Shown here: positions 53,757 to 64,000 of the stretch, one piece after another
Layout of the letters: the number at the start of each line of letters is the position of its first letter
Numbering within the stretch: position 1 is the stretch's first letter
Assembly: GCA_051294375.1 (NCBI GenBank)
Contig: CM119265.1
Coordinates: 13,508,124 to 13,572,123 of the forward strand
Direction: 5' to 3'
From: Paraspadella gotoi
Taxonomy: Eukaryota > Chaetognatha
DNA: 64,000 bases
The notes under the pieces: model-generated
Database searches by the model: none
Seen by the model: only the letters and a program-made list of their open reading frames with translations
What the model was told of the DNA's origin: nothing
Made by a program: the position numbers and the translations under genes

Positions 53757-54869
53757 TTAAGGCCAGGGATCACTCAATCTAATATTGTAGAAATCTTAAT
53801 TTACTGTATCTTAATCATTTTCTCACATCTTGTAAGAGGTTTTCTATTAAAAAATAATCGAAAACTTTTAAAAATCTACCTAAAATGTTAATAAAAATTT
53901 TAAAAAATTTTTTTTCTCGGTAAAACTAGATTTTCAAAAGAAAAATATTTTTTTTAAATGTAAGCTAAATTTCTACAACCAAATTTTTAACTTAAAACTG
54001 ATTCTTTACAGTAAGCTCAATTTCTACTTTTTATATTTAATTCTTCCTTTGGTACAAGTCCATACTTGGAGTTGTATCACTAATAAGTCTAAAACAAACT
54101 ACTCTACACATTTTTCATATGGGTTTTTTATGCTTTTATGGGTTTTATGAGTTAAAAAACTTATCGAATTTATTTCAATTTGACTTTTTACTTTATATAA
54201 ATGTTAATATCATAAAATAGTTGCCCTATTTTCTAGGAAATCTCTGAAAAAAAAATCAAATCTGAATTTAAAAAAATTAAAAACAGTAAGCCATTTTTTT
54301 AAGACATCGGCGTTGAACAAACTCCATCATCACATCCCGTGCTTGTGTATGTTGTGGTGAATCTTGCAAAAGTAATGAGTACAGAATTTAACTTTCTTGA
54401 CGAAGTGAAGTTAAAAACGAAGAGTTGCAGCTCAAACCACAGGACTCTTCTTGAAGAAAAAAATATCTTGGGCAAGAAAGGAAAGATGGGGAGATTCTAT
54501 GAGCGCGTTTTTGGAAAAATGTTTTTCGTTTCAAAGATATTAAGGAATTTATCCCAAAAATTGACTAAAATAATCAAATTTTCTATGAAGGAAGGCAAAT
54601 TTTGAAAGTATCTTTTCATAGAATTGGAGTTCGTGACCTAAAAGTAATCCATGCCAAATTTCATGAGAAACCGCCTTACCGTTTGGGCTGCAACTCTTCA
54701 AATAGGTTTCTTTTATTTTATATAGTACCAAAAAAATCGAAAAAGCGATAACGCCTTTGAAAAAATAGTAAAGTGAATACATTTTCGGAATCGTCAGGAG
54801 CTCTCCTTTCGAAATCCGAGCTCGGTTTTAGCCTAATTATAATTTGAATTGAGTGATCCCGGACCTTAA
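53757..54869. mobile_element. Non-autonomous DNA transposon with TTAA duplication
   Basis: A 1,105-bp element (53761-54865) lies between TTAA (53757-53760) and TTAA (54866-54869). The left end starts GGCCAGGGATCACTCAAT; the right end, reverse-complemented, starts GGTCCGGGATCACTCAAT, an 18-bp terminal inverted repeat with two mismatches. Internal inverted segments (GAAGAGTTGCAGC near 54420 and its complement near 54690; TTCTATGAA/TTCATAGAA around 54600) allow a fold-back. It encodes no transposase. TTAA targets are typical of piggyBac-type elements, but the ends do not look like the canonical piggyBac start, so the superfamily is open. Confidence 0.8.
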
Positions 54870-55335
54870 TAGTACTAAACTACTTATATAGTGGAGGTGG
54901 TCAAGATAAAAATGGCGAACAAAATGAGATGAGTCGAGAAAAACGAATGGAATCGAATTGACTAATTGTACAAAGTGACATTAATTTTTATAAAAAAAAC
55001 TTTAGGTAAAGTTCTTGCGACCGGCGTTTGAACAGAGGGAGCAAAATAATTTCTTAGCGGGCATTGGAATTTTGAAAGAATTCGGCCGGTTAATTTTATT
55101 TTCTTGCTCACTCTTTCTCATATTATGTTTCGTTTTTGTATTGTTTTGAAATCACGCAGCTATCGATATGGGAAAATAATGGTTCTTCATTCGTAGCAGG
55201 TACTCGACTCTAAATTGTAACAGTCACAGATCTCTAAAAATGTGACCTCGACAAAACGCAGATTCGAAAGAACCGGTCTGCCGGTGTCGTGCGAGTAAAA
55301 TTGCAAGTGAAATTGTAGCGAACAAGCGAGAGAGC

Positions 55336-55337
<2 letters not shown>

Positions 55338-55394
<57 letters not shown>
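55338..55394. repeat. (GA)n microsatellite
   Basis: Pure GA repeat of about 28 units. Confidence 0.95.
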
Positions 55395-55397
<3 letters not shown>

Positions 55398-55759
55398 AAA
55401 TAGAACCGGGCCGCCTTCCAAAAAATCAATTTTTTCCAGACTCGCACACGAAAATAAAAGAGACGAAATATTTTAATAGAAACTAAACAGAAAATTGGTT
55501 GCTGATTCGGCTAAAACTGATACTAAAGCTGCGAAAGAAAAAAAAAGTAATCATCAGGTCTCCCCCTTTTTTTCATTGTCTCGACTCTCGGTGGTGGGTT
55601 TTAATGAAATTTTGGCCAGATTTGGGGCCAGATTTGGGGCCAGAATGCTTTTGCCTTTGATTCATTTACCATTCGTAGATGGATTTCTTTCAAGGTTCAT
55701 TTCGATCGTCCTTCAAATGGTTCGAGGTTCGAAGGAAATGGAGAAACCGTCGCTGACAA

Positions 55760-55773
55760 CGATGATAATGATA

Positions 55774-55862
<89 letters not shown>
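55760..55862. repeat. (GAT)n trinucleotide microsatellite
   Basis: About 34 GAT/ATG units. Same motif class as 7389-7507 but on the opposite strand. Confidence 0.96.
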
Positions 55863-56093
55863 GATGTCGAATGAATCTGGAAATTCACGGCTCTTTTGCT
55901 CTAAAAATCCATGAACCGGATAAATATGCAAAAAAATTTTTTATTACATAGTTAGCTCTCGAGATGACGAAAGTTTTAACCAAACTACAAAAAAAAAGTA
56001 TATTGTTGTACGTAGCTCCATTGGCTTTGGCGACGTCCTCGTCAGCAAGCGCCGGAGCCTCGCTTTTAAAATTAAGATGGAAATTGTTTTTGC

Positions 56094-56228
<135 letters not shown>

Positions 56229-56562
56229 GAGGGAGAGAGAAAAAAAACAGCAAAACGAGTGAAGTTCGAAACTTCACTACTCGGAATTCTGGGGTAGAAT
56301 GGAAAGTTGGTGTAGCGGAAAGCTATTAAGGTCTGCGTTAAGAAGATAAACGCGAAAGTGCAACCGTAGTGAGAGGTTAAAGCTAAATGGAAGGAAAAAA
56401 ATGAATAAAAAATGATTAAGTTGAGGTGGAAGAGAAAAACCGAGAGGAGAAAAAAAAACATATATATATCGGGAAAAAAATAGGAAATACTACGTTCATA
56501 TGACATATCATATTCACGTATTAATTTAATTTAATTATCACTTAGGAGGCCAACCTTTCCGA

Positions 56563-56630
56563 AATCGGACGGACGGACAGACGGATAGACATAGACCGAC
56601 GGACGAACGGACAGACAGACGGACGGACAT
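56563..56630. repeat. (GGAC/GACA)n tetranucleotide repeat
   Basis: GGACGGACGGACAGACGG-type tract, the reverse orientation of the tracts at 8939, 38446 and 45474. A short relative lies at 58949-58970. Confidence 0.88.
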
Positions 56631-57189
56631 CATTTTTTTACAAATAATTTTTAATAATTTAATTTTTTTTAGATGATCTAAATGATTTACCGACATTATT
56701 AGGGGGATGGCTAAAAATCTGGAACTCCGTTTACGGAACTACTGTGTAATAGAGAGAAAGAGGGAATGTGGAATTCGAATTCGAGTCCAGTCGAAATGAT
56801 TCGTCAGAGGAGAAATGCAAACGAGGTCTGAGTTGAAGCTTAACGGCGACTCGATGATCCCTATTGATGTCGTTAGTGAAATTCCGCGGGAATCTCATTT
56901 GGAACTGGAATTGATCTCATGAATGGGTCGATCTTTTATAACATAATTTTACGTTAGAGTTATCGAGTGATCAATTGATCCACTTTACTAATAAGGTAAT
57001 AAAGTAATTTCAATTAAATCGTGACTAATCGCTCACACGACGGAGAATTTACTTTTCTCGTTATTCCATCAGTGGCATTCGAATTGATTTTAAAACGCTG
57101 AAGTCGAGCCGCAGAACACAATGGCTTTGCGGTTTTATTTTTATTTTTTTAAATTTTTCCCGCCCTCGTCCTCGCGGAATTGTTCATAG

Positions 57190-57480
57190 ATCCCACGCCC
57201 CCTTCCGGCGACAAAGAGTGTATAAATACTCGCTGGCGTTACGCCGATGACAAAAGATTCAACAGGGATGCCGCCGCTGCGGTTTCCGCTGCCGCTGCTG
57301 TTGCTTTCCGAGAGGCTGCTGTTGAAGGGACAACAACAGTCGCAACCGCTAACGAGGACATCGTGTCGTCAAAACAACCACGACCTCAAGTCCAAGAATG
57401 CTCGAAAAAAAAAAGAAAAAAAAGAAGGAAACGAAAAGGGAAAGAATTCAATGAAAAAAAAGGGGGAAAAAAAATATATT
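57190..57480 (+). other. Candidate exon, Ala-rich
   Basis: After GTTCATAG the plus frame reads DPTPPSGDKECINTRWRYAD, then an Ala-rich stretch and a Lys-rich tail. Coding composition is good to about 57400. The acceptor is weak and no donor stands out. It could be an upstream exon of the gene ending at 59806. Confidence 0.28.
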
Positions 57481-57929
57481 GACTATGACTACAGGGCAGT
57501 GATTCAAAACTTATAAAATCCGTATCACTTTATCTTTTTATATTTTGTGACGCATCGGGTGCACTTAATAAAAAAAAATTTAATTGAAGATACTTAACTG
57601 AATGACTGACTATGATTGGTTTTTGACCATTTCATTAGTTAGAAAAGTTGATGACGTTTGTGTTCTTTTATAACAAATTGATAACAACTGGTGCGCTTGT
57701 CTCGCAGGAGATTTTTTGGCAACGTTTTCCTCCCTCTTTGATACTTCACTCATAAGCGGTAAAAAGCTGATTATTTTATTAGTTGCTTAAATATTTCATT
57801 AGTTCCTATTTGTAATCCATGTAATTACATTTAAAACTAATCGTTTCATCTTTCGGACCGCGACATCTCGGGCGTATACCACTGTTTTCCTGCCCAGAAG
57901 CCGTAATCGTAATCGACGTCCCATGACTT

Positions 57930-58350
57930 GTTTAAGGATAGCTATTTTGATTTAAAATTACTTTTCCTAGAATTACTGAACGTCAAACTTCACACTCCAT
58001 ACTTCTCTTTCTTTTCTCCACTTTCATCCGGTTATTCTTTCCTCCATTTTATTTCTCTCTCTTTTTTCCTTCTCTTTCCTTCGCCTTCCCTCTCCATCTT
58101 GCACTCTCTTTCCCACACCATCCCTCTCCATCTTGCATTCTCTTTCCCACTCTCTCTTTCCTTCGCCTTCCCTCTCCATCTTGCATTCTCTTTCCCACTC
58201 TCTCTTTCCTTCGCCTTCCCTCTCCATCTAGCACTCTCTTTCCCACTCTCTCTTTCCCACGCCTTCCCTCTCCGTCTTGCACTCTCTTTCTTCCAGTCGT
58301 CTCATTCTTCCACTCTCACGCCTCCACTAACCAACATTCTCTTTTTTTCG
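57930..58350. repeat. CT-rich tract with tandem 50-60-base units
   Basis: Repeating TTTCCTTCGCCTTCCCTCTCC plus ATCTTGCA(C/T)TCTCTTTCCCAC units, four to five copies, ending at TTTTTTTCGTAG. Long frames on both strands are artefacts of the repeat. Confidence 0.8.
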
Positions 58351-58353
58351 TAG

Positions 58354-59806
58354 TTTCGGAAGAAAGCGACCTCCACCCACTCATCCAACCGCAGCAGCCT
58401 CGCGGCAAACAACAGCAGGAGCCGCTTCCCCGTCTCTGCCCGGTGAAACCAACTAAAACAACCGGATGCAGCCGCCGCCGCCGCCGCGAACGCGGAAGAC
58501 GACCTCGACGCTGCCAACTCTGGATCCCAAGAAAACAAATCTTTGTAGTATTCGTTTGGCCAAGATTCGGAGTTTAAATTTTAATAGTGTTTTTTTTATA
58601 TTTTGGTGAATGTTAAGATGAAGGAAGAAGTCTACGAAACATTGTCATTTTTTTTTAATGAATGAAATTAAAATATTTTATTTGACTTTATTGTCTCAAG
58701 ATAAATTTCAAAAGACTTTAAAAATATGCTCTGAATCAAAAAAAATTTTATCATTTTTTTAAAAAAAATATACTGAAACGATACGAAGCTCTCGGGATTT
58801 GATATTTACGAGATGACGAAATGGCAGCGCATTACTTTATATAAGAAAATATTGGTAAAATAGTACAGCAGATCAACATTTTTTTATTTTTTGACTTAAT
58901 TGGTTATTTCAAAAATTCCAGTAATATAATTTTATCAAGGTTCATAAAAGGACGGTCGGACGGACGGACCCACATTGAATCTCGTTCAAGCGACGACAAA
59001 TTTCGATGAAAGAAAAAACGAAAAGATGAATTAATGCGAAGAGAATTCGAAATGAGAAGGTTGGGGCAAAGACGGGCAGCGAAGAGATGGAAAAGTGGAC
59101 AGGGGAAAAAGAAAAGGCTGAGACGAAGGAGACAAATAAGGGAAGAAGAGGGTTTGTGTGTGGGAGCGATGAAAATAAGAGTCGGACTTCGAAGGGAATT
59201 AGACTGGGAGGCAAAGAAAGAGGCTTTAGAAAGGGAAGGGGTTTAAATCTTATCACATCTTAGTACCTCTGTATTGTAAGTTTCATAAAAATTATATTGT
59301 TTTATATTGCTTTTGGCGAATATTAATGATTGAGACCAAGCCATCTTATCCTGTGATATAAACTCTATATCCTAAACTATCAACAAAATATCTAGAAATA
59401 TCTAGAACAAGAAAAATAGAAAAACCTTGTGATAGAATGAAAAAAAAGAATACAATGAAAAAAAGAAAAAAATAGTTAAAGAATTACGAAAAGAGAACGA
59501 GAACAAGAAAAGAGAAAATAAAAAATCTTCCGAAAAAAAAGACAGATAAAAAAAAGAAAGAAATTGGGAAATTGTCAGTCGAGTCGCGGTCCCTGGCCCT
59601 GCCTTCTTTCCGCTTCAAAAATCCCCGAGATTACTGCCCCGCTTCTCGGTGACTCGGGGAAGGCCGAAGGAAAAAAAAAGGGCAGCGCCGTCGTCGTGAA
59701 AAACCCGATGGTGAATCCAAAGGAATCACAGACAATTCCCCGAAGCGATCACAATGAAAGTCTTTTCTTGGGTCTAAGTCCGCAGACGAGCGAGCGCGAG
59801 GGATGA
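58354..59806 (+). CDS. Unrecognised gene, last two exons
   Basis: Exon 58354-58442 follows a long pyrimidine tract and TTTTTTTCGTAG, and ends at CCCG|GTGAAA. It reads SEESDLHPLIQPQQPRGKQQ to LCP. It joins in phase with a terminal exon at 59579-59806 (after AAATTGTCAG), which reads KIPEITAPLLGDSGKAEGKK and ends with SPQTSEREG and TGA. The encoded 104 or so residues are hydrophilic, Gln/Pro- then Ser/Lys-rich, as in a cytoplasmic C-terminal tail. No domain recognised. An alternative start at 59564 would need TTG, so a spliced origin is preferred. Confidence 0.4.
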
Positions 59807-61500
<1,694 letters not shown>

Positions 61501-61519
61501 GGAAATTCTCACCCCTCAA

Positions 61520-61553
61520 CTCTCTCTCTCTCTCTCTCTCTCCTTTCTTTCCT

Positions 61554-61588
<35 letters not shown>

Positions 61589-61632
61589 CTTTCTTTTCTC
61601 CTCCGTTTCTTCATCCTCTTCTTTTCCGCAGT
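61520..61632. repeat. (TC)n and CT-rich tract ending in TTTTCCGCAG
   Basis: Two TC runs followed by pyrimidines and an AG, like an expanded 3' splice-site tract on plus. Confidence 0.9.
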
Positions 61633-61950
61633 GGGGCCTCCTCGGTAATATTATCAGTCTATTCGCTCCCCACTGGTGTACCTTTCTGCTTTTTCCTGTC
61701 TTCCTCTCGCACCTTGTTACGCCACCTGCGGGGCTCTGTCCTTTTCTCGGTATTCTGCTGTTCCCGTGTGCCGTGTGCCTCGGCTTCGGCGTCCGTCTCC
61801 TCATGCGCCCTCCGGCCCGTGCCACGACGTTGCCGTCTTCTCCCTCTCGTGCGCTCATCTTTCTCTCACTCGGTCCTCCTCTCTCTCTCTTCCTCCTCCT
61901 TTTCCGACAGTATCTCGCCTCTTCAATATCAATCTCTTTTTTTTTCACTT
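61633..61950. other. Possible exon, strand undecided
   Basis: On plus, after the CCGCAG acceptor, an open frame begins WGLLGNIISLFAPHWCTFLL and stays hydrophobic and Cys-rich. On minus the same DNA reads charged (GGRMRRRTPKPRHTAHGNSR). Neither matches a family I know. Confidence 0.22.
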
Positions 61951-62880
61951 AACAAAGCGTGACGTAGCCCCGGGGTTTGCTGTCCATAGACGTCGCATGA
62001 CAAATGCTGTTTAAAGATTAATATAATGACATAAAAACCCTATTTGAAGGCTAATTTGCCGTATATTCAATAACGATTTCAGAGCTTGCCACGGGATCGA
62101 GCCCCGATAAAAACCAAACAAATTCAAGCCAAACCAACCTATCTCCTGTCGGCCATATCAACATTCACAATTTTCACCACGAAACAAGAAGGGAGAAACA
62201 AAAAGTGAAATTAACCCAATCGTGGAAAAGGCGGCAACTCTCTCTATCGGGGTTGCTCCATCAATTCGCTCGATAATAATTAATTCCCATCTTATTTATT
62301 GTCATCGGCTATTCATAAGGCGCAAAGAAGGCGGAAGACTACAATTCGTAACTTCTTTAGCCACCTCGCTTGCGATGGAACGGTTGCTTCGCTTGGCCCA
62401 CAAAGAGGTTTACGGCCTTTGAATTTTCTTCTCAAGTTCAATTCAACCTGTGTGGTTCGGAAAATGACTCCGAGTTAAAACTAAGAGCCTTCTCCTCTTA
62501 TTGGTATCGGCGCACGAGCTTAGCGAGAGTCAGCATAAATTCTATACTCGCCATTTATTTTTATGAGTCTCGAAAACTATTTTTCTTCACAATTCACAAA
62601 CTTTTTGAATTAAAACAAAGAGGCAATAATAAAAAGATTAAAAAAAATAATGATGTGACGAACCATTCCGACGATGAGTAAGAAGATAATGATGTCTTCA
62701 TCTAAATTTATTTTTTTCGACCAGAAAAAAAAAAGAATCCGAAACGAGATTCGAATAAAAACCATGAATTTTCACATCGGGGCGTCATGGTTCAAAACCA
62801 TTTCTCACGTTCGTGGCTGTGGCTCTTTCTTTCTCTCTCTCTTTCTTTATTTTTCTTCATATCTCTTTCGTCCCCCTTCT
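61951..62880. other. No firm gene
   Basis: AT-rich, with a short GC-richer stretch near 62330-62520 that is open on plus but lacks splice support. Confidence 0.45.
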
Positions 62881-62882
62881 TT

Positions 62883-62884
<2 letters not shown>

Positions 62885-62971
<87 letters not shown>

Positions 62972-62987
62972 CTCTCTCTTCTCTTAT
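62885..62987. repeat. (TC)n microsatellite with TTCTC interruptions
   Basis: About 100 bases of TC repeat. Confidence 0.95.
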
Positions 62988-64000
62988 ACAAAATACATAT
63001 ATCTTGAAAGTAAGACGACATGGGCCTCGACGGGGCGTGGCGCGCCCATGAATTCCTCAGGATTTTCATAACTTGTTTCCACGATTCATCTCCGTCTCCC
63101 GGACGAGGTTTGGATGTTAGCCTTTTTCTTTCCTTCATCTATCGCTCCCCACTGTCCGACCCCCCTCTCTCTCGGACAAGCTTAGGGATATCTCGCCCTT
63201 GGATGAAAGAGATGGAGAATTTGGGGCGTAGGGGGATGCAGGCAGTGTTGGGGGTGCTAAAGGTATTTGGATGCTAAACTGGGGAGTGTCTTAAAGTCGG
63301 CATTACCGAAAAAAAAAGAAAAGCGGCACACTGTGGAATCGGAATTGTCTAGAGGCGTCAGGAGCCAATAGTAAAATCACTGGAAAGGCTCTATCGGGCT
63401 TCTCTCGTCGCCAAATTGTCGAGCCATAATGTCGAGTCCCCCCAAGACCTTTGGCGGGAATCGTGCTGAAGATGGCGCGGCGTGGCCTCGGCTACGTTGA
63501 CAAAAATCACCGTCGAGCGCGCGGAGTTGTCGTCCCTCGCCGAGCGGAGCGAAGATCCGGCCGAATTCCATGGGGCGATAAGTTATTCCCCCCAGAAAAG
63601 AGGATTCGATGCGTCCTGAATCCAGAAATCGTGGCCACCGTAGGCGAGGTCATGGGGTCACCCCATAGCGGTTGAGTGGAATAGTGAGACGTTCCGCGCA
63701 AAAATGAAAAAAAAAACCGGGGAAGGCTGGCCGGAAGGGAGAAACGAATCCCTGGGGGTATAATCGGGATAAAGAGATCTAGAGTCGGAAGCGGGGGGTG
63801 GGGGAGAGAGAGAGAGATAGTGTCGTGGGAGAAAAGTCCCAACTGAGGGCGCTGAATGATATATATTCCAATTGTATTCCGTATTAGAGAAGGGTGAGGA
63901 GGGTTTGGCAGGCGAGGGATCATCGTGTAGTGGGCTTGGCACCGAGGAAATGTTTTGGGCGGAAAAAAGGGAGGCCGGGCGATATTTCTGAGCCTTTGAA
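62988..64000. other. GC-richer DNA at window end, gene not resolved
   Basis: 63370-63670 is open on both strands (plus KMARRGLGYVDKNHRRARGV; minus LDGDFCQRSRGHAAPSSARF with a possible AAAG|GTCTTG donor near 63450). It looks like exonic DNA running off the window edge, but neither strand can be preferred. Confidence 0.25.

Noticed and set aside
57928-58353. Repetitive plus and minus frames (Ser/Phe/Leu or Glu/Arg/Gly)
   Set aside because: Translation of a CT-rich tandem repeat upstream of an acceptor.

Overview
The window is eukaryotic nuclear DNA, almost certainly from an invertebrate animal. The recognisable genes are broken into short exons with GT-AG introns. They encode metazoan-type families: a matrix metalloproteinase, two pentameric ligand-gated ion channel (pLGIC) subunits, a nucleobase/ascorbate transporter, a four-EF-hand protein and two small membrane proteins. 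Intergenic DNA is AT-rich and full of GA/TC and other microsatellites. I cannot place the species more narrowly from sequence alone. Many N gaps, most flanked by GA/TC tracts, and frequent one-base indels inside otherwise convincing exons point to an incompletely polished long-read assembly.

Layout: 1-3115 (-) six exons of a matrix metalloproteinase; about 3436-3840 and 5000-5125 CpG-rich blocks; 5826-6600 two copies of a tRNA-derived SINE; 8108-12149 (+) a nicotinic-like Cys-loop receptor subunit with a SINE in one intron and three apparent one-base deletions; 12851-14235 (-) a single-pass membrane protein whose tail carries a 12-residue repeat built on RRxS (PKA-type) sites; 14965-15545 a second SINE-like family; 16730-17581 (+) an EF-hand protein with a myristoylation-type N terminus; 17582-21880 gene-poor; 21881-24590 (-) a second pLGIC subunit that lacks both Cys-loop cysteines; 25762-27779 (+) an SLC23-type transporter, divergent from the channel; 28420-30800 an unrecognised serine-rich coding stretch in two imperfect copies.

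33240-50345 is a large direct duplication with a unit of about 7.4-8.4 kb and a partial third copy. It carries a minus-strand multi-exon gene I do not recognise, a 26-bp minisatellite and many GA/TC tracts. Tandem duplication and two unmerged, unpolished haplotypes are both possible. 51241-52453 (-) is a complete three-exon two-TM protein. 53757-54869 is a non-autonomous DNA transposon with terminal inverted repeats and TTAA duplications. 54870-64000 is microsatellite-rich, with one probable plus-strand 3' gene end (58354-59806) and weaker exon candidates.

The genes do not form an operon or a pathway. Two distantly related ion-channel subunits lie within 10 kb of the RRxS-array protein and the calcium-binding protein, but any functional link is speculative. 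No CRISPR array, rRNA or intact tRNA gene was seen.
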